This document shows, piece after piece, positions 17,307-25,838 of a DNA stretch of 64,000 bases. The notes under the pieces were generated by a model. It saw only the letters and a program-made list of their open reading frames with translations. It had not been told where the DNA came from and did not search any database. The stretch is from Propionicimonas paludicola. Its GTDB lineage: Bacteria > Actinomycetota > Actinomycetes > Propionibacteriales > Propionibacteriaceae. The stretch covers positions 2,914,001 through 2,978,000 of the forward strand of contig NZ_PDJC01000001.1 of NCBI RefSeq assembly GCF_002563675.1. The letters run 5' to 3'. Each line of letters begins with the position of its first letter. The stretch's first letter is position 1. The position numbers were made by a program, and so were the translations under genes.

Positions 17307-17410
17307 GCGCTACCCGTAGCCCCACTGCGCTACCGCTCCTGCTCGCGGCGCTACCCGTAGCCCGACCGCGCTACCTGTGCACGGGTAGCTTCGCGGAGTT
17401 CGGGTAGCGC
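17307..17410. repeat. second cluster of GCGCTACCCGT-type repeats
   Basis: GCGCTACCCGT at 17307-17317 and 17348-17358, GCGCTACCGC at 17327-17336, GCGCTACCTGTGC at 17368-17380, followed by inverted ACGGGTAGC (17381-17389) and CGGGTAGCGC (17401-17410). GCTACCTGTGCACGGGTAGC forms a hairpin. Order and spacing of the first two units match the 11730-11834 cluster, so both derive from a common element. Confidence 0.75.
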
Positions 17411-17516
17411 GGCGGGCTGTAGGCGAGCCGGACCTTGAGGGCTGAGACAATCAGAACCCAGTGCTTCTCCGCCGAGCCCGGCATGTTCGTCCTCGGCCGA
17501 CCAGGAAGGTGACGAC

Positions 17517-18917
17517 ATGGCTGACCTGCAGCCGAACCCTCCCGCCGAACCGGTCGGACGCGACGCCGCCCTGGCCGAGAAGTCGGACGCGGTGTGCCGG
17601 ATGGGCTCACTGATGCTGACCGCCGGCACCGGCTCCTACCGGGTGAAGGCCGCCATGGGACGGGTGGCCGCGGCGCTGGGCATCGAGCAACTCGAAGCGC
17701 AGGTGAGCCTCACCGAGATCGTGGCCACCACCCGCGCCCAGGGCGCTTTCCGGACCCAAGTTCTGGAGGTGCCGGTTCCGGTGGTGAACGCCGATCGAAT
17801 CTCGGCGCTGCTACGGGTTTCGCTGCGGGCCGCACCGGGGCTGACCGCCGCAGAACTCCATGCTCAGCTGGACGCCGTCGAAGCCAAGGCGCGCCACTAC
17901 TCGCACCTGGCCATCGTGGCCGGAGCCGCCGCGGCCTGCGCGGCCTTCGCCTTCCTGAACAACGGACGCTGGCAGGAGTGCCTGGCCGCCGCCTTGGCGG
18001 CCGGGCTCGGCAAGGGCGTCCAGCTCGCCCTGCAGCGGTTCCGGCTCAACCAGCTGGCCGTGGTCGGGCTGGCCGCGACCGCTGCCTGCCTGGTCTACAT
18101 GCTGTGTGCGTCCGCGCTGGCCTGGCTGATGCCGTCGGCCGCGCACCCGCTCCACGAGGCGGCATTCACTTCGGCCATCCTGTTCCTGGTGCCCGGCTTC
18201 CCGCTGCTCACCGCGGCCCTGGATCTGGCCCGGTTCGACTTCACCTCGGGGGTGTCCCGGCTGCTCTACGCGACCATGGTCACCTTGGCCGCGGCGCTGG
18301 GTGCCTGGCTGGTGGCGTGGACGTTCGGTCTGACCCCAGCCGAGATCGCACCGCTGGATCTGGCGCCGGCCGCATTGTTCGGATTGCGTGCCCTGGCCAG
18401 CCTGATCGGCGTGTTCGGTTTCGCGATCACCTTCAACACCCCATTGCGTCCGGCGCTGACCGCCTCAGTGATCGGGATGATCGCCAACGTGGCCCGGCTG
18501 ACCGCCATGGACGCGTCCGCAAACCCCCTGCTGTGTGCGGTGGCGGCCACCATCCTGGTCGGCCTGCTGGCCGGCTGGGCCAGTCAGCGGCTGCCCGCAC
18601 CGCGGATCATCTTGTCGGTGCCGGCCGTGCTGATCATGATCCCGGGCGCCAGCACCTATCGGGCGCTGGTGGCCATGATCAACCGGGACTCGCTGAACGC
18701 GCTGAGCAACGCCTCGGCGGCCCTCAGCGTGATCGTGGCGCTGGCGGCCGGCCTGGCGATCGCCCGGATGCTCACCGATCCGGCCTGGACGGTCGCGAAC
18801 CCGACCTGGACTCAGATGCCGACCACCCGCGCCCAGCGGATCCTGCGCAACCGGGCCCGGGCCGAGCAGCGTCGGCAAGCCGCCCGTCCGTCCACCACAG
18901 ACGACAACGGCAACTGA
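17517..18917 (+). CDS. threonine/serine exporter family protein (ThrE type)
   Basis: A 466-aa membrane protein of the ThrE family, amino-acid exporters first described in Corynebacterium glutamicum. The N-terminal cytoplasmic part (about residues 20-130) has the family hallmark GSLMLTAGTGSYRVKAAMGRV and EIVATTRAQGAF. About ten membrane helices follow in two blocks (about 130-290 and 295-430, the second containing ILSVPAVLIMIPGASTYRA). The fused two-domain arrangement is the usual actinobacterial form. The start at 17517 has GGAAGG upstream. The basic tail is cytoplasmic. Confidence 0.85.
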   Translation: MADLQPNPPAEPVGRDAALAEKSDAVCRMGSLMLTAGTGSYRVKAAMGRVAAALGIEQLEAQVSLTEIVATTRAQGAFRTQVLEVPVPVVNADRISALLRVSLRAAPGLTAAELHAQLDAVEAKARHYSHLAIVAGAAAACAAFAFLNNGRWQECLAAALAAGLGKGVQLALQRFRLNQLAVVGLAATAACLVYMLCASALAWLMPSAAHPLHEAAFTSAILFLVPGFPLLTAALDLARFDFTSGVSRLLYATMVTLAAALGAWLVAWTFGLTPAEIAPLDLAPAALFGLRALASLIGVFGFAITFNTPLRPALTASVIGMIANVARLTAMDASANPLLCAVAATILVGLLAGWASQRLPAPRIILSVPAVLIMIPGASTYRALVAMINRDSLNALSNASAALSVIVALAAGLAIARMLTDPAWTVANPTWTQMPTTRAQRILRNRARAEQRRQAARPSTTDDNGN

Positions 18918-18959
18918 CCCGGGCTCGAGAAGCCGGGTCAGCCGCCGCCGGAGTCGACC

Positions 18960-19706
18960 TCAGTCGGTGAACTCGAAGCCCTGGGCGCGCAGAGTGGCAG
19001 CCACCTCGGGGTAGTAGATCCGGGAGTAGACCCCGGCGGTCTCCTGGGCATAGCCGCCCATCTGGGTCAGGCCCTGGCCGTCCCACCAGGCCCGCAGCAC
19101 CTGGTCGTAGCTGGCCACGCCCTCGGCGACCTTCTCGGCGTCGTAGCGCTCAGCCATGGCGAAGGACTCCACCGGAACCCGCGGCTTCACCTTGTTCAGC
19201 CGCGCCCGGTCCGGCACCCCCAAGGTGGAGCCGACGATGGGGAAGGTGCGCGGCGGCAGCTCCAGCAGCGCGATGATCTCGGCCGGATTGCGGCGGATCC
19301 CGCCGATCGGGGTGGTCCCGTAGCCCAGCGCGGCGGCCGCGGCCTGGAAGGTGGCCAGGGCGATACCCGCGTCGACCGCACCGACCAGGATTCCCTCAGC
19401 GCTGCGCTCGACGACCTGTTCAGTGCCGGCCAGCTTGGCGGCTTCCGCGGTCCGGTTGAAGTCGGCCACGAAGGCGACGAAGGCGTCGGCGGCCGCGATC
19501 CCCGGCTGGCCGGCGAGCTCGGCGATCCGAGCGATCCGCTCCTTGTCGCGGACCACGACCAGAGTGATCTGCTGGCCGTTGATCGAGGTCGGGGCCTGCT
19601 GGGTCGCCTTGATGATCTCGGCGAGATCGGCCTCCTTCACGGTCTCGCCGGTGAAGGCGCGGACGGAACGGCGCTCGGTGAGCTGCTCGAGGACGGGATT
19701 GGTCAC
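18960..19706 (-). CDS. NfsA/FRP-type nitroreductase
   Basis: A 248-aa FMN-dependent, NAD(P)H-using oxidoreductase. It has LTERRSVRAFTGETVKEADL at the N-terminus (FMN phosphate contact), QQAPTSINGQQITLVVV, GAVDAGIALATFQAAAAALG and GIRRNPAEIIALLELP, then the C-terminal extension of the NfsA-like subgroup. The start is GTG 19706 with AAAGG upstream; the long in-frame extension to 20558 runs through the divergent regulator gene and is not real. It is divergent from a TetR regulator, the usual arrangement for a repressor controlling a nitroreductase. Confidence 0.88.
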   Translation of the reverse strand: MTNPVLEQLTERRSVRAFTGETVKEADLAEIIKATQQAPTSINGQQITLVVVRDKERIARIAELAGQPGIAAADAFVAFVADFNRTAEAAKLAGTEQVVERSAEGILVGAVDAGIALATFQAAAAALGYGTTPIGGIRRNPAEIIALLELPPRTFPIVGSTLGVPDRARLNKVKPRVPVESFAMAERYDAEKVAEGVASYDQVLRAWWDGQGLTQMGGYAQETAGVYSRIYYPEVAATLRAQGFEFTD

Positions 19707-19794
19707 TGCACTGCCTTTCGTTGCGTTCCCAGGGACGCCCACCGCGGCAGTCAGCCGGGGGTTGTCCACCTGGGCGAGGCCGGGCCTCCGTAGT

Positions 19795-19840
19795 TGTGTA
19801 TCGACCGTTCCAATATATATACTGAACCATCCGGTACACA
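19795..19840. promoter_or_regulatory. imperfect palindrome in the nitroreductase/tetR divergent promoter
   Basis: TGTGTA (19795-19800) and TACACA (19835-19840) flank an inner GTTC (19807-19810) / GAAC (19824-19827) pair around an AT-rich core CAATATATATACT. When the two arms are folded, 12 of 18 positions match. The core also supplies TATA-like -10 elements for both directions. This is the natural operator for the TetR protein encoded next to it. Confidence 0.5.
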
Positions 19841-19880
19841 AATCGGCTGGGTGGCGGTGCTGATCAGAAGTGGAGGAGTG

Positions 19881-20456
19881 ATGGGACGACCACAGGAGTT
19901 CGATACCGCTCAGGCGGTCCGGGCGGCCCGTCGCGTGTTCTGGGAGCAGGGCTACGCCGAGGCGTCGATGCCCGACCTCGAAGATGCCACCGGCGTCGGC
20001 CGCTCCAGCATCTACCACGCCTTCGGCAGCAAGCGCGGTCTCTTCGACGCCGCCGTGATCAGCTACCTGGACGAGGTGGTCCGGCCGCGGCTTCGTCCGC
20101 TGTACGACAATCCGGTCGATCCGGACGCGGTGGTCACCTACCTGCGCCTGATCCAGACCGCGGCACATCAGGCCAGCGGCGTCCACGGCTGCCTGCTGAT
20201 CAACACGGCCACTTCTCCACTGGGCGCGGACTCGGCGGTGGCACGGGCGATCGTTGAGTATCGCGCCGAACTGCAGGAGGGCCTTGCCCACGGCCTTCAG
20301 GCCCGCTTCCCCGATCGCAGCGGCGCCTCGATCACCCGGCTGGCCGAGACCCTCACGGCCCTGCTGGTCTCCGCGTTCAGCACCGTCCGCGCCGACCCGA
20401 AGGGCGCGGCCCGCGACATGGAGTTGGCCATCAGCCTGGCCACCGAGGGCAGCTGA
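19881..20456 (+). CDS. TetR-family transcriptional repressor
   Basis: A 191-aa TetR regulator. The HTH lies at about residues 24-44 (ASMPDLEDATGVGRSSIYHAF) followed by GSKRGLFDAAV. The C-terminal ligand-binding domain resembles the AcuR/YxaF-like group with the segment GVHGCLLINTATS (Cys about residue 109). The start is ATG 19881 after GGAGG at 19872-19876; a GTG 3 nt upstream is also possible. It is divergent from the nitroreductase gene and probably represses both through the palindrome at 19795-19840. Confidence 0.88.
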   Translation: MGRPQEFDTAQAVRAARRVFWEQGYAEASMPDLEDATGVGRSSIYHAFGSKRGLFDAAVISYLDEVVRPRLRPLYDNPVDPDAVVTYLRLIQTAAHQASGVHGCLLINTATSPLGADSAVARAIVEYRAELQEGLAHGLQARFPDRSGASITRLAETLTALLVSAFSTVRADPKGAARDMELAISLATEGS

Positions 20457-20460
20457 GCCC

Positions 20461-20490
20461 AACCGTCCGGAGTGCCCGCCGCGGACGGTT
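20461..20490 (+). terminator. hairpin after tetR
   Basis: AACCGTCCG (20461-20469) pairs with CGGACGGTT (20482-20490), 9 bp with a 12-nt loop, 4 bp after the tetR stop and followed by CTGG. It separates tetR from the riboswitch-controlled exporter gene. Confidence 0.6.
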
Positions 20491-20525
20491 CTGGCACAGT
20501 GGAGGGCAGGTCCCCTTCGTGGGCC

Positions 20526-20565
20526 CCGGACGAGGGAGCCGTACCCGGTCAGCGACAAGACGGCC
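20526..20565 (+). promoter_or_regulatory. guanidine-III riboswitch (mini-ykkC type III)
   Basis: The leader of the SMR gene contains CCGGACGAGG (20526-20535), GCCGTACCCGGTC (20538-20550) and GACAAGACGGC (20554-20564). From memory this is nearly the full conserved core of the guanidine-III aptamer. The pseudoknot pairing GCCGT (20538-20542) with ACGGC (20560-20564) is intact, as is CCGG/CCGG pairing (20526-20529 / 20545-20548). The ribosome site AGGAAGG (20566-20572) starts right after the aptamer, which fits translational control by guanidinium. Confidence 0.8.
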
Positions 20566-20578
20566 AGGAAGGCTCGTC

Positions 20579-20896
20579 ATGTCCTGGCTCATCCTCGTCC
20601 TGGCCGGTATCGCTGAAGCTGTGTGGGCGCTGGCCCTGCGACGCTCCGAGGGGCTCACTCGTCTGGCACCCAGCGTGGTCTTCGTCGTCGCCCTACTGCT
20701 CAGCATGGCTGGCCTGGCCTACGCCATGCGCAGTCTGCCGACCGGCACCGCCTACGCGGTCTGGGTCGGCATCGGCGCGTCCCTGACCGTCGGCTACGGG
20801 ATGATCACCGGCGCCGAAACCGCCTCGCTGTGGCGGGTGCTGTTCTTGGCCATGATCATCGGCGGCGTGATCGGGCTCAAGGCCGTCGAGTCCTGA
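20579..20896 (+). CDS. gdx: small multidrug resistance family guanidinium exporter (Gdx/SugE)
   Basis: A 105-aa four-helix SMR protein. It starts MSWLILVLAGIAEAVWALAL with the essential Glu13, and has the SugE/Gdx-type block MRSLPTGTAYAVWVGIGA in helices 2-3. Members of this subgroup export guanidinium in exchange for protons as antiparallel dimers. A guanidine-III riboswitch directly upstream makes this function much more likely than drug export. The ribosome site AGGAAGG lies 6 nt before the ATG. It converges with the next gene. Confidence 0.9.
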   Translation: MSWLILVLAGIAEAVWALALRRSEGLTRLAPSVVFVVALLLSMAGLAYAMRSLPTGTAYAVWVGIGASLTVGYGMITGAETASLWRVLFLAMIIGGVIGLKAVES

Positions 20897-20917
20897 GCCC
20901 GAACCGCCGACCTCACC

Positions 20918-21787
20918 TCAGCCCAGGCGTGGCACCAGCACCGGGGTGCGGCGTCGATACTCCTGGTAGTCGGCCTGATCGCCCCACTTGGCTTCGGCTT
21001 TCGCCTCGAGCAGCGGCACCCCGCTGACCCGGGTGATCAGCAGCGCCACGAAGATCGGCGACACCAGGCCGACCCACTGCCAGCCGTGCAGTGCCGGGAA
21101 AGCGATCACGGCGACCCCGACCCACAGCAGGATTTCGCCGAAGTAGTTCGGATGCCGGGAACGCGACCACAGCCCGGTGGAGATGAAGCGTCCCCGATTG
21201 GCGGGATCGGCCCGGAAGGCGCTCTTCTGCCGATCAGCAATCACTTCGATGGCGAATCCGACTGCCCACAACAGCAGGCCGACCACCGCAAAGACATCGA
21301 TTCCCAGCGGGGCGGACGAGCTGAGCGCGATCCACGCCGCGGACGCCGTGACGCTGACCCACAGGCCTTGAATCGTCCAGACCCCGAGGAATCGCGGCAG
21401 CGAGCCCTTGATCTCGTCGAAACGATCATCGGCGCCGGTGCGACTCACCCGCCCGAACAGGAAACTCCCGAGCCGGACCGCCCAGATCAGCACTACGGCC
21501 GCCAGCAGAATCCGACGCGGCTCCCAGCTGCCCACCATCAGCAGCGTGGCCAGCGTGACCAGGATGTAGGTGAGGCTTCCGGTCAGATCGAAGAAGCGCT
21601 CGGTGTGAGCTACGAAGGACGGCACGAAGACCAACCACTGCAACACGAACGCGGCGGCCACCGCCACCGCGAACACCGGAACCGATCCGATCATGGCGCC
21701 ATCCTGGCTGCCGGCCAGGGCCAGCCCGACCCCGAGCACCACGACCAGCGGCGTCGCCACCAGCGAGGTGCGTTCAGCTTTCGTCAT
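20918..21787 (-). CDS. DUF1295 membrane protein (steroid 5-alpha-reductase-like fold)
   Basis: A 289-aa polytopic membrane protein with about seven helices. It carries the DUF1295/isoprenylcysteine-methyltransferase-superfamily C-terminal motifs: FISTGLWSRSRHPNYFGEILLWVG (around residues 204-227), and YQEYRRRTPVLVPRLG at the end. Related proteins reduce or methylate lipid substrates using NADPH or SAM, but the substrate is unknown here. The start has a strong GGGAGGG ribosome site. It is divergent from the acyl-CoA ligase gene (125-bp gap), so a link to lipid metabolism is possible. Confidence 0.82.
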   Translation of the reverse strand: MTKAERTSLVATPLVVVLGVGLALAGSQDGAMIGSVPVFAVAVAAAFVLQWLVFVPSFVAHTERFFDLTGSLTYILVTLATLLMVGSWEPRRILLAAVVLIWAVRLGSFLFGRVSRTGADDRFDEIKGSLPRFLGVWTIQGLWVSVTASAAWIALSSSAPLGIDVFAVVGLLLWAVGFAIEVIADRQKSAFRADPANRGRFISTGLWSRSRHPNYFGEILLWVGVAVIAFPALHGWQWVGLVSPIFVALLITRVSGVPLLEAKAEAKWGDQADYQEYRRRTPVLVPRLG

Positions 21788-21912
21788 TGAATTCCCTCCC
21801 GCAATCAGCCGTCGTCTCGACCGGGTTTATTCCTTTGCTCCCAACAACTGCACCAGATGCTGGTGGATTCCCTCCAATCACGACCAAGATGGCGACAAGG
21901 GGAGGAAATGCC

Positions 21913-23823
21913 ATGACCACCGAAATCCGCCAGGCACCGATGCCGTCGACGGAACTGGCTGAGGCGAGCACACCGCTGCTCGTCGACGCCACTGGTTTTC
22001 AGAATGCCACCGATCTGCTGCTGAACCGGCTGGCGGAGGCGCCCGATCACGTCGCCTTCGACGTCCGGGACGCCGGCGCACCGGTCAGCGGGCCGTGGCG
22101 TCCGGTCTCCACCAGGGAGTTCGCCGCACAGGTCCGTCGGCTGGCCCGTGGCCTGATCGCGGCCGGGATCGAGACCGGGGACTCGGTCGGGATCATGGCC
22201 GCCACCCGTTACGAGTGGGCCGTGGCCGAGATGGCCTGCTGGTTCGCCGGCGCCGTGGTGGTGCCGATCTACGACACGTCCGCTGCCGTCCAGGTGCGGA
22301 CGATCGTCGCCGACGCCGCGGTCCGACTCGGCGTGGCCGGCTCGTCCGAGCAAGCCGACTTGCTGCGGGAAGCGCTGGCCGAGCAGGCCGTCGGCCCGCT
22401 GGGCGTGTGGACCATGGACCCTGCCCCCGGCCACGATCTGGACGCGCTGGCCGAGCTGGGCGAGGCGGTCTCCGATGAGCTGCTCGAGCAGCGCCGAACC
22501 GCGGCCGACCTGGACGCGGTGGCCACCATCGTCTACACCTCCGGCACCACGGCCGAGCCGCGCGGCGCCCTGATCACCCACCGCAACTTCGTCCTGCAGG
22601 TCCGCAACATCGCCGCGGCCTACACCGAGGTGGTGAAGGCGGACGGGAACACGATCATCTTCTTGCCGCTGGCCCATGTGCTGGCCCGCGGACTGCAGCT
22701 GGTCTGCCTGGCCTCGGGGATGCGGATCGCGCACTTGGCCGAACCGAAGGAGGTGGTGCCGGCGCTGGCCGTGCTGCGTCCGACCTTCTTGGTGGTGGTG
22801 CCGCGGGTGCTGCAGAAGGTGCAGGCCGCCGCCGCGGCCGCCGCGGCCAGCAAGCATCTGGGTCTGGTCTGGACGGCCGCGCAGAACACCGCCATCGCCT
22901 GGGGACGGTTCCTCGAGGAGCGCCAGGTCGTCCCGGACGCCCGACCGTCGCCCTGGCTGACGGCGCGGCGCCGGGTCTTCGATCGGCTGTTCTACTCCCG
23001 GCTGCGCGGCCTGCTCGGCGGACGGATCGAGTACCTGCTGTCCGGGGCGGCGTCCCTGGACGCCGAACTGTGCCGCTTCTTCACCGGGATCGGGGTGCCG
23101 GTGGTCGAGGGCTACGGCCTGACCGAGACCACCGCCCCGCTCACCGGGAACCTGCCCGGCTCGATCCGAGCCGGCAGCGTCGGGGTACCGATGCCGGGCA
23201 CCACCGTCCGCATCTCCCCCAATGGCGAGGTCTTGGCCCGCGGCGTCGGGGTCTTCGCCGGCTACCGCAACCGCGAGGCGAACACGGACGCCTTCGTCGA
23301 CGGCTTCTTCCGCACCGGCGATCTGGGCGAGTTGGACGCCGCCGGCCGGCTGACCCTGCGCGGGCGCAGCAAGGATGTGATCGTCACCTCCGGTGGCAAG
23401 ACCGTTTCCCCGGCGGCCTGGGAGGGTTCGGTCGAGCAGAACCCGCTGGTGGCCCACGCCGTCCTGGTCGGTGAGGGAAAGCCCTACCTGGGTGGCCTGA
23501 TCCTGCTGGATCCGGAGTCGGTGAATGCCTGGGCGCAGCGCGAAGGTCTCGCCGGAGCCGTGAAGCTCAGCGCTCCGGTGGACGGCGGCCTGGTCCAGGT
23601 CGACGACTCGCGGCTGGTCGCGGCGATCAGTCGGGCCGTGCAGGCCGCGAACGCACAGCTGGCCCGCTCCGAGCAGGTGCGGCGGTTCTCGCTGCTGATC
23701 GCCGACCTCACCGAGAAGGGCGGCATGGTCACGCCTACCCTGAAGTTGAAGCGGGCCGCATTGCTGGCCCGGGTCCACGACATTGTCGAGAACCTCTATC
23801 GAGATCCTAGGAGTCGCAGATGA
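21913..23823 (+). CDS. long-chain fatty-acid--CoA ligase (AMP-forming)
   Basis: A 636-aa acyl-adenylate-forming enzyme that activates fatty acids to acyl-CoA. The P-loop is IVYTSGTTAEPRGALITHRN (about residues 205-224), the A5 motif VVEGYGLTETTAPLTG (about 398), and the A7/A8 region FFRTGDLGELDAAGRLTLRGRSKD (about 470-493). The catalytic Lys lies in the C-terminal MVTPTLKLKRAALL. The start at 21913 follows GGGGAGG; an in-frame ATG at 21889 lies before that site. Its stop overlaps the start of the DUF2177 gene (ATGA). Confidence 0.9.
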   Translation: MTTEIRQAPMPSTELAEASTPLLVDATGFQNATDLLLNRLAEAPDHVAFDVRDAGAPVSGPWRPVSTREFAAQVRRLARGLIAAGIETGDSVGIMAATRYEWAVAEMACWFAGAVVVPIYDTSAAVQVRTIVADAAVRLGVAGSSEQADLLREALAEQAVGPLGVWTMDPAPGHDLDALAELGEAVSDELLEQRRTAADLDAVATIVYTSGTTAEPRGALITHRNFVLQVRNIAAAYTEVVKADGNTIIFLPLAHVLARGLQLVCLASGMRIAHLAEPKEVVPALAVLRPTFLVVVPRVLQKVQAAAAAAAASKHLGLVWTAAQNTAIAWGRFLEERQVVPDARPSPWLTARRRVFDRLFYSRLRGLLGGRIEYLLSGAASLDAELCRFFTGIGVPVVEGYGLTETTAPLTGNLPGSIRAGSVGVPMPGTTVRISPNGEVLARGVGVFAGYRNREANTDAFVDGFFRTGDLGELDAAGRLTLRGRSKDVIVTSGGKTVSPAAWEGSVEQNPLVAHAVLVGEGKPYLGGLILLDPESVNAWAQREGLAGAVKLSAPVDGGLVQVDDSRLVAAISRAVQAANAQLARSEQVRRFSLLIADLTEKGGMVTPTLKLKRAALLARVHDIVENLYRDPRSRR

Positions 23824-24251
23824 GCAGGTTCCGTCGTTGGTTGATCAGCTACGTGGTCGCGTTGGTGGTGTTCACCCTGGTGGACGGGGTGTGGATCGGC
23901 CTGGTGGCGTCCGGGGTGTATCGGGCTGAGCTCGGCTCGCTGCTGGCCGCCTCGTTCCAGCCGGTCGCGGCCATCGTGTTCTACCTGGGCTACGTGGCCG
24001 GACTGGTGCATTTCGGAGTGCAGCCGTTGGCCGGGGACGTCCCGCTGGGCCGGCGGGTGCTGGCCGGGGCACTGTTCGGCCTGTTCACCTACGGCACCTG
24101 GGGGCTGACCGCCCTGACCGTGCTGAACGGCTTCTCGGCATTCGTCGCCGTCACCGACATCGCCTGGGGGACGGCGCTGGGCGCCCTGGTCACTTGGCTG
24201 TCCACACTCCTCTTGCGGCGCTTCGGGGTACTCCGGGCCAACCCGGTCTGA
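23820..24251 (+). CDS. DUF2177 family membrane protein
   Basis: A 143-aa integral membrane protein with four predicted helices (about residues 7-28, 42-65, 80-103, 108-132). The pattern FTLVDGVWIGLVASGVYRAEL and GLFTYGTWGLTALTVLNGFS matches the DUF2177 family, whose function is not known. Its ATG overlaps the ligase stop by 4 bp, so it is translationally coupled to the acyl-CoA ligase. Confidence 0.8.
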   Translation: MSRFRRWLISYVVALVVFTLVDGVWIGLVASGVYRAELGSLLAASFQPVAAIVFYLGYVAGLVHFGVQPLAGDVPLGRRVLAGALFGLFTYGTWGLTALTVLNGFSAFVAVTDIAWGTALGALVTWLSTLLLRRFGVLRANPV

Positions 24252-24297
24252 GCCGAACCGTCATCACCGGACGACGCGCTCCGTCCGGACAGCACGA

Positions 24298-24327
24298 AGC
24301 CGCCCCCGGGGCACCCGGGAGCGGCTC
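24298..24327. terminator. bidirectional terminator hairpin
   Basis: AGCCGC-CCCCGGG-GCA-CCCGGG-AGCGGCT forms a long GC-rich stem between the convergent DUF2177 and fasciclin genes. It can serve both strands. No long U-run follows. Confidence 0.7.
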
Positions 24328-24341
24328 GGCTGGGGGACGGG

Positions 24342-24932
24342 CTAGCTCTTCGGCAGCAGGACGCCGTCGATCACGTGGATCACGCCGTTGCTGGCGGTGA
24401 TGTCGGTCTTGATCACGTTCACGGTGTTTCCGGCGCCGTCGGTGAGGCTGACCTTGCCGTCCTTCACCTTCACGGTGAAGGTGCCACCCTGGACGGTCTT
24501 GACCTTCTCGCCGTTCATTCCGGCGACCTGGCTGGCCATGACCTCTCCGGAGACCACGTGGTAGGTCAGCACGCTGGTCAGCGCCTTCTTGTCCTTCAGT
24601 AGACCGTCCAGGGTGCCGGCCGGCAGCTTGGCGAAGGCCTCATCGGTGGGCGCGAAGACCGTGAACGGGCCGGGGCCCTTCAGGGTCTCGACCAAGCCGG
24701 CTGCGGTCAACGCCGTGGCCAGAGTCTTGAAGTCGCCGGCCGCGACGGCGGTGTCGACGATGTCGGACATCATCGGTTCGCTCATTGACGGGCTGGGGGA
24801 GGCGGGGGCGGAGGTCGCCGGTGCCGAGCTGGCCGGGGCCGAACTGGGCGGGGCGGCCGGGGCAGCAGCGGTACAGCCGGTGGCGATCAGGCCCAGGCTG
24901 AGGATGGCGGCCGCAATAGCGAAGCGCTTCAT
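24342..24932 (-). CDS. fasciclin-domain lipoprotein (MPT83-like)
   Basis: A 196-aa lipoprotein: signal [20 protein letters not shown] with a lipobox Cys at about residue 20, an Ala/Pro/Ser linker, then one fasciclin (FAS1) domain from about residue 58. FAS1 hallmarks are [38 protein letters not shown] and [15 protein letters not shown]. Such proteins are surface adhesion or carbohydrate-binding factors; mycobacterial MPT70/MPT83 are SigK targets. The true start is ATG 24932 (AAAGGA upstream); the longer frame crosses the promoter. An ECF-type promoter GCATCC...CGAAG precedes it and matches the one before the divergent fasciclin gene. Confidence 0.9.
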   Translation of the reverse strand: MKRFAIAAAILSLGLIATGCTAAAPAAPPSSAPASSAPATSAPASPSPSMSEPMMSDIVDTAVAAGDFKTLATALTAAGLVETLKGPGPFTVFAPTDEAFAKLPAGTLDGLLKDKKALTSVLTYHVVSGEVMASQVAGMNGEKVKTVQGGTFTVKVKDGKVSLTDGAGNTVNVIKTDITASNGVIHVIDGVLLPKS

Positions 24933-24965
24933 GAACGGTCCTTTCGGTCGAGTGATGTACCTGTG

Positions 24966-24992
24966 CTTCGTCCCCAGCCCTGTGGCTGGATG
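24966..24992 (-). promoter_or_regulatory. SigK-type promoter of the fasciclin lipoprotein gene
   Basis: Read on the minus strand, CATCC (24992-24988) is followed after 17 nt by CGAAG (24970-24966), about 34 bp before the start codon. The same CATCC-N17-CGAAG occurs at 25042-25068 on the plus strand, each inside GCATCCAGCC. Mycobacterial SigK promoters are described as CCATCC ... CGAAT, so recognition by the neighbouring SigK-like factor is likely. Confidence 0.7.
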
Positions 24993-25041
24993 CACGACTA
25001 GGTAGTGCTGCGCAGATCGGGCGATCTGTGGACCTCGTCTG

Positions 25042-25068
25042 CATCCAGCCGCGGCCCTGCCTGCGAAG
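25042..25068 (+). promoter_or_regulatory. SigK-type promoter of the second fasciclin gene
   Basis: CATCC (25042-25046), 17-nt spacer, CGAAG (25064-25068), 48 bp before the start codon. Element sequences and spacing are identical to the divergent promoter at 24966-24992, while the spacers and the rest of the leaders differ, which argues for a functional promoter. Confidence 0.7.
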
Positions 25069-25116
25069 AGAGGACGAGCTGCACGCCGGTGCAGCCACAG
25101 CTGAAGGGAGCATTCG

Positions 25117-25770
25117 ATGACGCTTCGACGCACTTTGGCCCGGCTCGGTGTGATTGCCGTGGCCGGTTTGGTCTCCGCAGGCCTGGTGGCAGTGCCCGCC
25201 CAGGCGTCCACCTCGCCTGCGGGTGAGCGCAGCCTGGCCGCGCTGCTCACCTCCGACGGCAACACCTTCGACCACAACTGGTACGACTACGACATCGTCA
25301 CCGAGGCGGTGCTGGCTGTCCTGGCTGCCAAGCCGAGCAGCCCGGTCGGCGTCCTGGCCGACGGCTCAGTGCCGCTGACCGCCTTCATTCCCAACGACCG
25401 CGCCTTCCAGGTGCTGGTGCGCGACCTGACCGGACGGTGGCCCAGCACAGAAAAGAAGACGTTCGAGGCGCTGGTCGGTGCCGTCGGGGTGGACGCCGTC
25501 GAGGCCGTCCTGCTCTACCACGTGGTGCCAGGAGCGACGATCCGCTCCAAGGACGCACTGAAGGCGGACGGCGCGAAGCTCGCCACCGCGCTGCCGGGTG
25601 CCGCGATCACGGTGGACGTGAAGAGCAAGTGGCTGCGTCTGATCGAGCTGAAGGATCTGGACCGCAACGACGCCAACCCGTGGATCAACCCGCGAGCCTT
25701 CGATCTGAACAAGGGCAACAAGCAGATCGCTCACGGGATCACCCTGGTCCTTCGGCCGCTGAACCTCTGA
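25117..25770 (+). CDS. secreted fasciclin-domain protein
   Basis: A 217-aa exported protein: signal peptide about residues 1-31 (ending PAQASTSP) with no lipobox, so it is probably secreted. One FAS1 domain spans about 35-217, with [43 protein letters not shown] and [14 protein letters not shown]. It has an insertion ([20 protein letters not shown]) before the last strand that ordinary FAS1 domains lack. It is divergent from the fasciclin lipoprotein gene, shares its promoter type, and lies 68 bp upstream of the sigma factor gene. Confidence 0.88.
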   Translation: MTLRRTLARLGVIAVAGLVSAGLVAVPAQASTSPAGERSLAALLTSDGNTFDHNWYDYDIVTEAVLAVLAAKPSSPVGVLADGSVPLTAFIPNDRAFQVLVRDLTGRWPSTEKKTFEALVGAVGVDAVEAVLLYHVVPGATIRSKDALKADGAKLATALPGAAITVDVKSKWLRLIELKDLDRNDANPWINPRAFDLNKGNKQIAHGITLVLRPLNL

Positions 25771-25838
25771 CCCGCGTGGGCACCGGCCCCTTCCCGGCAA
25801 CCCTCGGCGGAGGGGCCGGGCCCACCTATGCTGAAGAC

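Noticed and set aside
21805-23778. 657-codon open frame opposite the acyl-CoA ligase
   Set aside because: Covers exactly the ligase gene on the other strand; no family motifs.
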